Positions 8,129 through 16,219 of a stretch of DNA of 64,000 nt are shown here, in pieces. Both the position numbers and the translations under genes were made by a program. Numbering within the stretch: position 1 is the stretch's first letter; every line of letters starts with the position of its first letter. Origin of the DNA: Flavobacteriaceae bacterium (GTDB taxonomy: Bacteria > Bacteroidota > Bacteroidia > Flavobacteriales > Flavobacteriaceae); contig JABDNT010000018.1 of the NCBI GenBank assembly GCA_013043685.1, forward strand, positions 42,618 through 106,617, read 5' to 3'. A model generated the notes under the pieces. It made no database searches and was not told the DNA's origin. It was given only the letters and a program-made list of their open reading frames with translations.

Positions 8129-10146
8129 GTAATTGGGAATTGAAATTGGAGGGTAGTTCCGTTATTGAATCTCGATTCTACCTTCATTTGACCGTCTAAG
8201 AAACGTGTGCGCTCCATAAGTGTTTTCAGTCCTAAAGACTTCACATTCTGCAGTTTTTCGGAGAAGTCGAATCCCACACCATTATCTTTAATCGATATCA
8301 CGACAAAGTTAGCCATTTTTTTGACGGAAATCTTACTCGCTTCCGCTTTTGCATGTTTCAGGACATTACTTAAACTTTCCTGGACGATTCTGTAAATATT
8401 TACCTCGGCCTCCTCGTTGAACAGGTTATCTATATTATCGATTTCAGAAGATATAAATAAGGTGGTATTTTCATCAATTTGCGTGACGGTATGTTCCAGT
8501 GCCTTGGTGATTCCTAATTCCTGCAGTTGGAAAGGATGCAGATCTCTTGATATTGAACGTACTTCCTCTATGGTCTCATCGATCATATTCTTGGTTTCAT
8601 CGTCCCGGGAAGTCAGCATTTTATTCTTTATAACCAACAATCTCTGGCCCAGGCCATCGTGAAGGTCTTTAGAAATCCTCATACGTTCTTCCTCCTGCGA
8701 AACGATCAGTTCCTGACTAAATTTTTCCTGAAGCACCTGTCTATTTTTGAAATAAAGCTGATTCCTGTATAATAGAATTACACCAAAGAGTAATAAAAGG
8801 GCAACACCACCAAAGATCATTAGCTTCTTAAAGGTCTGATTATCTTTTTCAAGGAGTTGAATATTGGCACTCTGTTCTACCAATTCTTTTTCATTCTTTT
8901 CTGTCTCATATAGTGTTTGGTAGTACGCCAGTGAATTTGCTACTCCTTTGTTGTATATATAATCCTTTAATTCCGAATAAGCCAATTCATGCTCTAATGC
9001 CTTTTTAAAAGCCCCTTGAGCATTGTATATGTCTGATAGAAGCTTGTGGGATGAAAGTATATTTTCCTCGTATTTTAATGTTTCTGCCTTGATAAGTTTT
9101 TGTTTGGCATATTCGAGGGCGGTCTCATATTCTCCTCTGGAAAAATGGTATTTAGCGTTTGCGCCTAAATATTGAGATGAGGTTATTAAATCGTCCTGGG
9201 AATTCTCGTGAAATTTATTGATCAGTTCCAGATATTCCTCCGCTGCTGGTATTTGTCCGCTTTCACAATAGTAATCTACTAATTCGGCGTATATATACAT
9301 CTCATTGGAGATCTCCATATTATTCTCCCGTGAGTTATCAATGGCGTCTTTTGCCTTAAACAGGTATTCAAGGTATTTTATCTTGTTACCGATCTTTTCA
9401 TAGTCAAGAGCCTGGTTATAATATTCGGTAGGAAGGTGGTGAGTTAGGCCCAGCGACTCAATTTTCTTTATGTTCTTTTCCCGCTCGATCATGGCCTTTT
9501 CGTGAAAGCCATTCATACTGAACATAGTCGTTATTCCCTGCTGCGCATAGAACATATATTCGTAATCGCCAAGGGCCTCAAAATAATTATAAGCTTTTCT
9601 ATAGCTTTCTCCTGCCGGAACGAATTTTCCCATATTGGAATATGCTTGTCCGCTAAAAAGATAAGCATCGGCGACATACAGAGAGTCTTTTTCAGTAAAG
9701 TTTGCAATGGCCATTTTATAATCTTCCACTGCGTCGGTTAGATTAAGTTTGTAATTGGACCCTCCTCTTTTCAGGTATAATCCTCCTAACAAATAACTAT
9801 CTTGAATCTTGTACTTTCTGGCAAGGATTCCGTCAATTATAGTAAGAGCCTCCCTGGGCTCATTTTTTACCGAGCTTAAACTATAGTGCACGTTGATCAT
9901 CTTCCTTGCTGCAGCTTCTATGCTATCCATTTCTTTGGCAACTTCAATGTATTTCAGGCTATACGAAATAAAGGCATCCAGGTCGGTTTTCCCTGCCTTG
10001 CTAATCACCGAATCCAAGGCAATGAGTTTTTCATACCTGTCGGTGGTGGTTTCAGAAAGATTTATATAATAATCTATATCCTGCGACCACGATCTTGAGG
10101 TGAGCAGAAATATAAATATGAATAAGAATTTAGGCAACGCCTTCAT
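8125..10146 (-). CDS. TPR-containing sensor histidine kinase (HisKA_3 type)
   Basis: 673 aa. It has a signal peptide (MKALPKFLFIFIFLLTSRSWS), a long periplasmic region of tetratricopeptide-like helices (about 25-430), one membrane helix (LMIFGGVALLLLFGVILLYRN), then a HisKA_3 dimerisation domain with phosphoacceptor His496 in SKDLHDGLGQRL. It ends in an ATPase domain with VQESLSNVLKHA and IKDNGVGFDF. This layout is common in flavobacterial NarL-type two-component systems. It overlaps the regulator gene by 4 bp, so the two are translationally coupled. The signal is unknown. Confidence 0.93.
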   Translation of the reverse strand: MKALPKFLFIFIFLLTSRSWSQDIDYYINLSETTTDRYEKLIALDSVISKAGKTDLDAFISYSLKYIEVAKEMDSIEAAARKMINVHYSLSSVKNEPREALTIIDGILARKYKIQDSYLLGGLYLKRGGSNYKLNLTDAVEDYKMAIANFTEKDSLYVADAYLFSGQAYSNMGKFVPAGESYRKAYNYFEALGDYEYMFYAQQGITTMFSMNGFHEKAMIEREKNIKKIESLGLTHHLPTEYYNQALDYEKIGNKIKYLEYLFKAKDAIDNSRENNMEISNEMYIYAELVDYYCESGQIPAAEEYLELINKFHENSQDDLITSSQYLGANAKYHFSRGEYETALEYAKQKLIKAETLKYEENILSSHKLLSDIYNAQGAFKKALEHELAYSELKDYIYNKGVANSLAYYQTLYETEKNEKELVEQSANIQLLEKDNQTFKKLMIFGGVALLLLFGVILLYRNQLYFKNRQVLQEKFSQELIVSQEEERMRISKDLHDGLGQRLLVIKNKMLTSRDDETKNMIDETIEEVRSISRDLHPFQLQELGITKALEHTVTQIDENTTLFISSEIDNIDNLFNEEAEVNIYRIVQESLSNVLKHAKAEASKISVKKMANFVVISIKDNGVGFDFSEKLQNVKSLGLKTLMERTRFLDGQMKVESRFNNGTTLQFQFPIT

Positions 10147-10196
10147 ATATAAGTATCTTGGGGGACTTTAATCTAACAAATATAAAGCATTAAATT

Positions 10197-10634
10197 CTAT
10201 TTTAAATAAAGAACATTCCTACCATAATCAATTACAGCCTTACTTTCTTTGAGAAAATCTGCACCTAAGATTCCCTGAACCGGATCTTCCCGGACCTGGG
10301 ATAATGCTTCATTCACATGGCCAAGATCGAAAATAACAAAGGACATGCTGTTTTTAACCTTTTTACCTATAGAGAAGATATTGTTCTTGGCGATATGGGT
10401 GTCCATGTTAATGGCGCCAGCTCCTGCTGCCTTTATTTCGCTTTCTTCAGTATGCATAATGAATCGGCCAACACTTGAAAAACCAATGCAACTGCTTGAT
10501 GCGCCAGTGTCTAGAATGAAATGCCCGTCTTCGCCATTCACTTTTACCTCAACTTTGTAATGCCCTGTTTTTAGCTTTCTTAGCGGAATTCTGAAAAATC
10601 CTTTCGATTCCAGAAGTTTTCTTAGTGTAGTCAC
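10197..10634 (-). CDS. Retropepsin-like aspartic protease
   Basis: 145 aa, a single-domain clan AA aspartic protease. The catalytic motif is FILDTGASSSCIG (Asp and Thr-Gly-Ala), and a second family element GILGADFLKESKAVIDYGRN lies near the C-terminus. One copy of the fold means it should act as a dimer. There is no signal peptide, so it is probably cytoplasmic; the substrate is unknown. The only reasonable start is GTG at 10634, because the next Met falls after the active site. It is divergent from tatD with 47 bp between the starts. Confidence 0.85.
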   Translation of the reverse strand: MTTLRKLLESKGFFRIPLRKLKTGHYKVEVKVNGEDGHFILDTGASSSCIGFSSVGRFIMHTEESEIKAAGAGAINMDTHIAKNNIFSIGKKVKNSMSFVIFDLGHVNEALSQVREDPVQGILGADFLKESKAVIDYGRNVLYLK

Positions 10635-10642
10635 CCGTTTTT

Positions 10643-10676
10643 TTGGTAAAGATAGCTAACAAATTAGTTAGCTTTG
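10643..10676 (+). promoter_or_regulatory. Sigma-A promoter of tatD (TTG-N23-TAGCTTTG)
   Basis: TTG at 10643-10645 and TAGCTTTG at 10669-10676 match the Bacteroidota -33/-7 consensus with 23-bp spacing. The tatD ATG begins only 5 nt after the -7 box, close to the expected transcription start, so the mRNA may have almost no leader. Confidence 0.65.
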
Positions 10677-10681
10677 TACGC

Positions 10682-11449
10682 ATGCTAACAGATACTCATA
10701 CTCACTTGTATAGTGAAGCTTTCGATGAAGACAGGAAAGCGATGATGGAAAGGGCAGCTGAAGCTGGTGTAAGCCGCTTCTTTATACCGGCCATTGATTC
10801 CACCTATACGGAAGCTATGTATGATCTCGAAAGACAGTTTCCGGACAAGGTTTTTTTAATGATGGGATTGCATCCAACTTCTGTGAAGGAAGAAAGCTAC
10901 CTGCTGGAATTGGCTAAAGTGGAAGCTGCCTTTGAGAAAAGGAGTTTCTATGCGGTAGGAGAGATTGGAATTGATCTGTATTGGGATACCTCTACTCTTG
11001 AAATTCAGAAAGAAGCGTTCCGAAGGCAAATTAAACTGGCTAAGAAATATCAATTACCTATAGTGATACATTGCCGGGAATCATTTGATGAGATATTTGA
11101 GGTTTTGGAAACTGAAAGGGATGAGAAACTCTTTGGAATTTTTCACTGCTTTACCGGGACGAAAGTGCAGGCAGAGAGGGCTATTGGTTTTAATATGAAG
11201 CTTGGAATAGGTGGGGTGGTGACTTTTAAAAACGGGAAGATCGATCGGTTTCTTCGTGAAATTGATCTGAAGCACATTGTTTTGGAAACGGATTCCCCTT
11301 ATCTTTCTCCCGTGCCTTTCAGAGGAAAAAGGAACGAAAGTTCTTATTTAAAACTTATAACCCAGAAAGTTGCAGAGATATACGAAATGCCAGTAGCGGA
11401 AATAGCGAACATAACAACAGAGAATTCAAAAGAAGTATTTGGAGTTTAA
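10682..11449 (+). CDS. tatD: TatD-family metal-dependent hydrolase
   Basis: 255 aa from the ATG at 10682 (MLTDTHTHLYSEAFDEDR); the ORF-track start at 10643 lies inside the promoter. TatD enzymes are cytoplasmic TIM-barrel DNases or related hydrolases. Metal ligands are visible in THTHL, GEIGIDLYWD, VIHCRE, HCFTG and ETDSPYLSPVPFRG. Length is usual for the family. Its stop TAA overlaps the ansA start (TAATG), so the two are translationally coupled. The physiological substrate within the family varies. Confidence 0.93.
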   Translation: MLTDTHTHLYSEAFDEDRKAMMERAAEAGVSRFFIPAIDSTYTEAMYDLERQFPDKVFLMMGLHPTSVKEESYLLELAKVEAAFEKRSFYAVGEIGIDLYWDTSTLEIQKEAFRRQIKLAKKYQLPIVIHCRESFDEIFEVLETERDEKLFGIFHCFTGTKVQAERAIGFNMKLGIGGVVTFKNGKIDRFLREIDLKHIVLETDSPYLSPVPFRGKRNESSYLKLITQKVAEIYEMPVAEIANITTENSKEVFGV

Positions 11450-12477
11450 TGAAACAAATCCCAAAAATATTGTTGATATACACAGGTGGAACCATTGGGA
11501 TGATAATGGATTTTAAAACTGGTGCGCTAGAGAATTTTAATTTCAATGAACTGCTAACATACGTGCCGGAATTAAATCTTTTAGATTGTTCTATTTCAAC
11601 CAAAAGTTTTAAAAAACCTATCGATAGCTCTAATATGAATCCCGATTATTGGGTGAGATTGACGACTATTATCGAAAAAAATTACGATACCTACGATGGG
11701 TTTGTAGTGTTACACGGAAGTGATACCATGTCGTATACCGCCTCAGTAATTAGTTTCATGACGGAAAACCTGGCCAAGCCGATAATTTTTACCGGATCTC
11801 AGTTGCCAATCGGGGATCTTCGTACCGATGCCAAAGAGAATTTAATCACATCTATACAACTCGCTGCACTGCAGCATAAAGGAAATCCCAGAATTGCGGA
11901 AGTATGCCTTTATTTTGAGTATAAACTTTACAGGGCGAACAGGACGACGAAAATAAACGCCCAACATTTTCAGGCATTTGCGTCGTTGAATTATCCGCCG
12001 TTGGCCGAAAGTGGTGTTGAATTATCCATCAATGAAGAAGCTTTGCTCATACCCAATCGACGAAAGAAATTCAGGGTGTTTAAAGAGTTAGGAAAAGGGA
12101 TTGTTCTACTCAAGATGTTTCCGGGTATGGATGCTCAAACTTTTCGTCACATTGTTTCGTATGATGAAATTCAGGGATTGATTATAGAAACATATGGTAG
12201 TGGCAATGTGACAACGCAGACCTGGTTTTTATCCGGTTTGAAGAAGTTGATCGGGAGAGGAATTCCCGTTATCAATGTTACACAATGTTCTGGTGGTAGT
12301 GTGAATATGGGCCTATATCATACCAGTGTTGCTCTTAAAAAGTTAGGTGTCATCTCCGGAAAGGATATCACCACCGAAGCAGCTGTCGCCAAGTTGATGT
12401 ATCTGTTAGGCCATGGTATTTCTTCGAAAAGTTTCCGAACGATATTTGAGACTTCCCTTCGGGGTGAAATGAGTTAA
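11449..12477 (+). CDS. ansA: Type I (cytoplasmic) L-asparaginase
   Basis: 342 aa, the size of E. coli AnsA. It hydrolyses L-asparagine to aspartate and ammonia. Both catalytic Thr motifs are present: IYTGGTIGM near the N-terminus and VVLHGSDTMSYTAS near residue 90, plus the family segment FTGSQLPIGDLRTDAKEN. No signal peptide is seen, consistent with the cytoplasmic type. Its ATG overlaps the tatD stop by 1 nt. Two other Asn- or isoAsp-processing hydrolases of a different (Ntn) fold occur at 37 and 47 kb. Confidence 0.95.
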   Translation: MKQIPKILLIYTGGTIGMIMDFKTGALENFNFNELLTYVPELNLLDCSISTKSFKKPIDSSNMNPDYWVRLTTIIEKNYDTYDGFVVLHGSDTMSYTASVISFMTENLAKPIIFTGSQLPIGDLRTDAKENLITSIQLAALQHKGNPRIAEVCLYFEYKLYRANRTTKINAQHFQAFASLNYPPLAESGVELSINEEALLIPNRRKKFRVFKELGKGIVLLKMFPGMDAQTFRHIVSYDEIQGLIIETYGSGNVTTQTWFLSGLKKLIGRGIPVINVTQCSGGSVNMGLYHTSVALKKLGVISGKDITTEAAVAKLMYLLGHGISSKSFRTIFETSLRGEMS

Positions 12478-12497
12478 AAATTCCCCTTAAAATATTT

Positions 12498-12518
12498 TAT
12501 TAGCCGCTAATTTTTTTG
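12498..12518 (+). terminator. Weak candidate terminator after ansA
   Basis: A short ATTAG/CTAAT stem with a 3-nt loop is followed by seven T residues, about 20 bp after the ansA stop. The stem is short, so the call rests mainly on position and the T-tract. Confidence 0.4.
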
Positions 12519-12561
12519 TTATTTGGCAACCCTTTTCTATTGTATTACTGGTTAAGGAATT

Positions 12562-12649
12562 AGAGAGGTGGCCGAGTGGTCGAAGGCGCACGCCTGGAAA
12601 GTGTGTATACGCCAAAAGCGTATCGAGGGTTCGAATCCCTTCCTCTCTG
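12562..12649 (+). tRNA. tRNA-Ser (anticodon GGA)
   Basis: 88 nt with a long variable arm, as in class II tRNAs. The acceptor arms AGAGAGG (12562-12568) and CCTCTCT (12642-12648) pair fully, with G as discriminator. The anticodon stem CACGC/GTGTG holds the loop CTGGAAA, with GGA at 12596-12598. The TpsiC loop has GGTTCGAATCC. CCA is not encoded. Confidence 0.97.
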
Positions 12650-12725
12650 CGAATGAAGTTACGAGAGAGAAAATTTGTCGAAGCTTGCTTCAGCAAATTT
12701 TCGAGCGAGTAACTTAAAGATTCGC
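12649..12725. repeat. Long imperfect inverted repeat directly after tRNA-Ser
   Basis: The arms pair in blocks: GCGAAT (12649-12654) with ATTCGC (12720-12725), AAGTTAC with GTAACTT, GAAAATTTG with CAAATTTTC, and GAAG with CTTC at the tip. An internal loop (GAGAGA opposite GAGCGA) and a 4-nt bulge interrupt it. The outer arm starts on the tRNA discriminator base. It could be a terminator or processing element for the tRNA, or a dispersed palindrome. Confidence 0.6.
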
Positions 12726-13022
12726 AGCATCTATGTTCATTGCCAGAATTGGTTTTTGGGACTAATTTACCCATTCAGATAGAGCAAGTGAGTATGTCGG
12801 AATTGCAATACGAAAATTTCCAATGGATACTACAATTTCGGTGATTCGATTTCAGCGAAGATTAGGGTCGTTCCTTTGATGTTGGCACTTATTTATAATG
12901 CGATTAACTAATTTTAAAACAATCGGTAAACATTGATTTCAGGCATTCCATCGGTATTTAATCCGAAGAAATTGTTATTTCATCAAAGAATTGGCAGAAT
13001 GCCTAGCACAATCATAGAATTA
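12726..13022. other. Gene-free AT-rich spacer before exbB
   Basis: About 300 bp with no ORF that looks real, no repeats and no recognisable RNA. The long ORF-track entry 12487..12774 on the minus strand crosses the tRNA and is spurious. Confidence 0.6.
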
Positions 13023-13054
13023 TTGCACATTAACTAATTATTTTTATATCTTTA
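13023..13054 (+). promoter_or_regulatory. Candidate promoter of the exbB operon (TTG-N21-TATCTTTA)
   Basis: TTG at 13023-13025 and TATCTTTA at 13047-13054 are 21 bp apart. The last base of the -7 box is A instead of the consensus G. The same TATCTTTAACC string occurs just upstream of two other genes in the window. Confidence 0.5.
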
Positions 13055-13089
13055 ACCTTTAACTAAAAACAAACTTTAAGTCGATAGCA

Positions 13090-13896
13090 ATGAAAAAATT
13101 ATTTTCTATTATGGCGATTGCCGCACTATTTTTTGCGGGAACATTCAACGCAAACGCAACAGCTGTTCAAACGATGCCCACGAACGTTCAAACGTTGGTA
13201 ACTTCAGCTACAGTTACAATTATACAGGATGATGAGGCAGCAGCCTCTACCGAAGAATCTCAGGGATGGCATCAGGCCCTAAAGCAAAGATTTATCGAAG
13301 GAGGACCAGGATTTATGGGAATCGTATTGTTGTGTTTAATTCTTGGTCTGGCGATTGCTATCGAGAGAATTATCTTTTTAAACCTTTCAACTACGAATAC
13401 AAATAAATTAGCCCAGAGTGTTGAAGATGCTTTGAATAGTGGTGGAGTTGAAGCTGCAAAAGAAGTTTGCAGAAACACAAAAGGCCCCGTTGCTTCTATT
13501 TATTACCAGGGTCTTGACCGTGCGGATGAAAGCATTGAAGCTGCTGAGAAAGCAGTAATTGGTTATGGAGGGGTTCAAATGGGACAACTTGAGAGAAATG
13601 TATCATGGATCTCGCTATTTATTGCTCTTGCACCTATGCTTGGTTTCATGGGAACAGTAATAGGTATGATCTTGGCATTTGATAAAATTGAAGCAGCCGG
13701 AGATATGAACCCATCACTTGTAGCAGGGGGTATTAAAGTGGCACTTCTAACCACAGTATTTGGTTTGATCGTTGCGATTATCCTTCAGATTTTCTACAAC
13801 TATATTATCGCTAAGATCGATAGTATTGTTAACAGTATGGAAGACGCTTCCATCACGTTAATTGATATGTTGGTAGACTACAAAAACAAGAAGTAA
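13090..13896 (+). CDS. exbB: MotA/TolQ/ExbB proton channel family protein
   Basis: 268 aa. It has an N-terminal signal-like hydrophobic segment (MKKLFSIMAIAALFFAGTFNANA), an extra extracytoplasmic stretch, a first membrane helix (GPGFMGIVLLCLILGLAIAIERI) and two C-terminal helices carrying the conserved ISLFIALAPMLGFMGTVIGMI and GGIKVALLTTVFGLIVAI. ExbB forms the proton channel that, with ExbD, energises TonB-dependent outer-membrane transport. The next three genes follow closely in the same direction. A TonB gene is not in the window, so coupling to a specific receptor cannot be named. Confidence 0.93.
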   Translation: MKKLFSIMAIAALFFAGTFNANATAVQTMPTNVQTLVTSATVTIIQDDEAAASTEESQGWHQALKQRFIEGGPGFMGIVLLCLILGLAIAIERIIFLNLSTTNTNKLAQSVEDALNSGGVEAAKEVCRNTKGPVASIYYQGLDRADESIEAAEKAVIGYGGVQMGQLERNVSWISLFIALAPMLGFMGTVIGMILAFDKIEAAGDMNPSLVAGGIKVALLTTVFGLIVAIILQIFYNYIIAKIDSIVNSMEDASITLIDMLVDYKNKK

Positions 13897-13917
13897 TTAA
13901 TCCAAAACCAAAACAGA

Positions 13918-14322
13918 ATGGGTTTACATAAAATATTAAGAATAGTTGCGCTTCTGCTTGCAGTTGCCGGTATAGTGGCCCTGGTCATGGTATTGGTCAA
14001 TGATACAGGATTGGATGCTCAGCTTTATATAGCATATATCACTTTAGCACTAACAGTGTTTATTGTTTTGGTATATGTGTTGAAGGAAACTTTCTCCGGA
14101 AATTTGAAAAAGACGCTGATGTCAATCGGAGCTTTTATTGCAGTCGTGATCGTTGCATACATCATGGCCGATGGAGTTGAAACCGAAATGAGAGATGGCG
14201 AAATACTTTCAGAAAGCGGATCTCACTGGGTGGGAACCGGCCTGAATACATTTTACATCCTTGCTGTCATTGCGATAGGATCGATGATATATAGCGGAAT
14301 TAAAAAAGCAACAGCTAGATAA
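13918..14322 (+). CDS. Four-helix membrane protein of the exbBD operon, unknown function
   Basis: 134 aa with about four predicted membrane helices (e.g. ILRIVALLLAVAGIVALVMVLV and GAFIAVVIVAYIMADG) and a short polar loop before the last helix. It sits 21 bp after exbB, and its stop overlaps the first exbD start (TAATG), so it is part of the operon. I recognise no enzymatic motif. By position it may be an accessory of the Exb complex; that is inference only. Confidence 0.8.
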   Translation: MGLHKILRIVALLLAVAGIVALVMVLVNDTGLDAQLYIAYITLALTVFIVLVYVLKETFSGNLKKTLMSIGAFIAVVIVAYIMADGVETEMRDGEILSESGSHWVGTGLNTFYILAVIAIGSMIYSGIKKATAR

Positions 14323-14942
14323 TGAGAAGAGCAACACCAGAGGTGAATGCAGGGTCTATGGCAGATATCGCCTTCCTATTACTTATCTTTTTCCTGGTAA
14401 CTACTACCATAGAAAAGGATAAAGGAATTGCGCGTCAATTACCACCTATTGAACCTCCAACGGAAGCTCCACCACTGATCAAGGAAAAAAACCTGTTCAT
14501 AGTAAATGTGAATAAGGATGACCAACTACTAGTGGAAGATAATCTTATGGAGCTAAAAGATCTACGACAGGCTGCTATCGCATTCCTGGATAATGGAGGG
14601 GCACCTTCCGGAAGTCCGGAATACTGCAATTACTGTAAAGGAGCCAGAAGCCCATCCTCATCCGATAATCCGGATAAGGCTGTGATCTCTGTGCAAAACG
14701 ACAGGTTAACTTCGTACAAGATGTATATAGCGGTTCAGAATGAACTGGTAGCCGCTTATAACTTCCTGAGAGACCGTGAGTCTGAACGATTATACGGATG
14801 GAAATTTACAGAATTGAATAAAGCCATAAATGAAGGCAGTTTCAAAGGAAACGAAGATGCTGCTAAAGAAAAGCTCGAAGCTATTCAGAAATTATTTCCA
14901 TTGAAGCTTTCAGAAGCAGAGCCAAAAACAAAGGGACAATAA
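14322..14942 (+). CDS. exbD: ExbD/TolR biopolymer transport protein (first copy)
   Basis: 206 aa. A single N-terminal membrane helix carries the key Asp in NAGSMADIAFLLLIFFLVTT, followed by a periplasmic domain. It is longer than classic ExbD (about 140 aa), with an insertion rich in Ser/Pro/Asp that contains two close Cys residues (YCNYCKGARSPSSSDNP), a form seen in Bacteroidota. It pairs with ExbB to couple proton flow to outer-membrane transport. The start is coupled to the gene before it by a 1-nt overlap. Confidence 0.92.
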   Translation: MRRATPEVNAGSMADIAFLLLIFFLVTTTIEKDKGIARQLPPIEPPTEAPPLIKEKNLFIVNVNKDDQLLVEDNLMELKDLRQAAIAFLDNGGAPSGSPEYCNYCKGARSPSSSDNPDKAVISVQNDRLTSYKMYIAVQNELVAAYNFLRDRESERLYGWKFTELNKAINEGSFKGNEDAAKEKLEAIQKLFPLKLSEAEPKTKGQ

Positions 14943-14954
14943 ACGAATTAGAGT

Positions 14955-15428
14955 ATGTCAAAATTTAAAAAGAAAAAAGGCGGTGAATTGCCGCATATTT
15001 CAACAGCATCTTTACCGGATATTGTGTTTATGCTCTTGTTCTTTTTTATGGTGGTAACCGTACTTAGAGATACCAATCTTTTGGTACAGAACCAACTTCC
15101 TAAAGCAGACCAGGTTGAAAAACTTAAAAAAGATAGAGCAGTATATATTTATGCTGGAAAACCAAGTTCGCGTTATCAGGAAGTATTTGGTACCGAAGGT
15201 AGGATACAGATCGGCGACAAGTATACCAGCATTGAAAATATTGGTTTAGCACTGGAGGAAGCAAGACGTAAATTATTACCGGAACTGCAGGATAAGGTGT
15301 ATGTTGCTTTGAAAGTAGACGGTGAGACAAATACCGGTTTGGTAAGTGATATAAAACAGGTTTTAAGAGAAAGAAATCTTCTTAAGATCATTTATATTAC
15401 CACACCCGGAACCGAATTAAGTAATTAA
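14955..15428 (+). CDS. exbD: ExbD/TolR biopolymer transport protein (second copy)
   Basis: 157 aa, with a short basic cytoplasmic start (MSKFKKKKGGELPHIS), the Asp-bearing helix STASLPDIVFMLLFFFMVVTVL and a periplasmic domain ending TPGTELSN. It is diverged from the first ExbD, so this is an old pair rather than a recent duplication. It is the last gene of exbB-orf-exbD-exbD and is followed by a strong terminator. Confidence 0.92.
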   Translation: MSKFKKKKGGELPHISTASLPDIVFMLLFFFMVVTVLRDTNLLVQNQLPKADQVEKLKKDRAVYIYAGKPSSRYQEVFGTEGRIQIGDKYTSIENIGLALEEARRKLLPELQDKVYVALKVDGETNTGLVSDIKQVLRERNLLKIIYITTPGTELSN

Positions 15429-15446
15429 CTCATTACTATCGATTAT

Positions 15447-15482
15447 AAAAAACGCCCCGGCAATAAAGCCGGGGCGTTTTTG
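15447..15482 (+). terminator. Rho-independent terminator of the exbBD operon
   Basis: AAAAACGCCCCGGC pairs with GCCGGGGCGTTTTT around a 6-nt AATAAA loop, with a T-tract on the plus strand. It starts 18 bp after the exbD stop. The final TTG of the T-tract may double as the -33 element of the next promoter. Confidence 0.92.
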
Positions 15483-15505
15483 TTTTATATATTTTGAAAT
15501 ACCTT

Positions 15506-15513
15506 TATCTTTA
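15506..15513 (+). promoter_or_regulatory. Candidate -7 box for the PorT-like gene
   Basis: TATCTTTA (consensus TAnnTTTG, last base differs) lies 23 bp after a TTG at 15480-15482. The ATG begins 4 nt after the box, so the transcript would be leaderless or nearly so. Confidence 0.45.
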
Positions 15514-15517
15514 ACCA

Positions 15518-16219
15518 ATGCGCTTCTCAAAAAGAATTTTCTCGTTGATAATTATTTGCCTCCTCGGCTGTGTTGGATTAGCGCAGGATAGCATTCCAAA
15601 ACCTTACGATCAAAATTACAGAGAAGACCAATTCTATATAGGTATAACTTACAATGTTATTACAGATGTTCCAACCGATGTCGCTACCCGGGGATTGTCC
15701 GGGGGACTACATTTCGGATTCTTACGAGACATTCCTTTAAATGAAAGGCGAAATGTGGCTATAGCGATAGGAGCCGGAATGTCTATAGATCGTTACGGTC
15801 AGACACTTTTTATTGGAGAGGCAGAGGATAACGAATCTATCTTCAGAATTCTGAACAGCGAAATCGATTATACCACAAATTATTTTTCTACCTACACCTT
15901 AGAGGCCCCGGTAGAATTTCGCTGGCGGACATCAACCGAAAGTTCCTATAAGTTCTGGAGGATTTATACCGGCTTCAGGATTGGATATTCATATTATTAT
16001 AAATCGGTATTCAAACAAACCAATAATAATATTAATCAAACAGATATACCTGAGTTCGAAAAGCTTCGCCTTGGGGCCAGTTTAAGTTTTGGTTATAATA
16101 CATTCAACTTCTATGTGTATTACAGTATCAACCCGTTTTTCAAAGATGCGATTACTGTAGAAAACCAGACAGTCGATTTTAAAACGGTAAAGGTTGGATT
16201 AATGTTCTATATACTATAG
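15518..16219 (+). CDS. PorT-like outer membrane beta-barrel protein
   Basis: 233 aa. It has a signal peptide (MRFSKRIFSLIIICLLGCVGLAQ) and then amphipathic strands typical of the OMP_b-brl_2 / PorT-like families (YIGITYNVITDVP, LSGGLHFGFLRDIPL, WRIYTGFRIGYSYYY), ending in the barrel-type C-terminus VKVGLMFYIL. PorT itself serves type IX secretion, but this superfamily is broad, so I do not claim that role. Its end overlaps the convergent gene by 6 bp. Confidence 0.78.
   Translation: MRFSKRIFSLIIICLLGCVGLAQDSIPKPYDQNYREDQFYIGITYNVITDVPTDVATRGLSGGLHFGFLRDIPLNERRNVAIAIGAGMSIDRYGQTLFIGEAEDNESIFRILNSEIDYTTNYFSTYTLEAPVEFRWRTSTESSYKFWRIYTGFRIGYSYYYKSVFKQTNNNINQTDIPEFEKLRLGASLSFGYNTFNFYVYYSINPFFKDAITVENQTVDFKTVKVGLMFYIL

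Noticed and set aside
12487-12774. ORF-track entry on the minus strand, 95 aa, containing EGIRTLDTLLAYTHFPGVRLRPLGHLS
   Set aside because: It is the antisense translation of tRNA-Ser and its flank, a well-known spurious prediction.
12893-12912. TTGGCAC...ATGC upstream of exbB as a sigma-54 promoter
   Set aside because: GG and GC are 14 bases apart instead of 10, so it does not fit the -24/-12 geometry.
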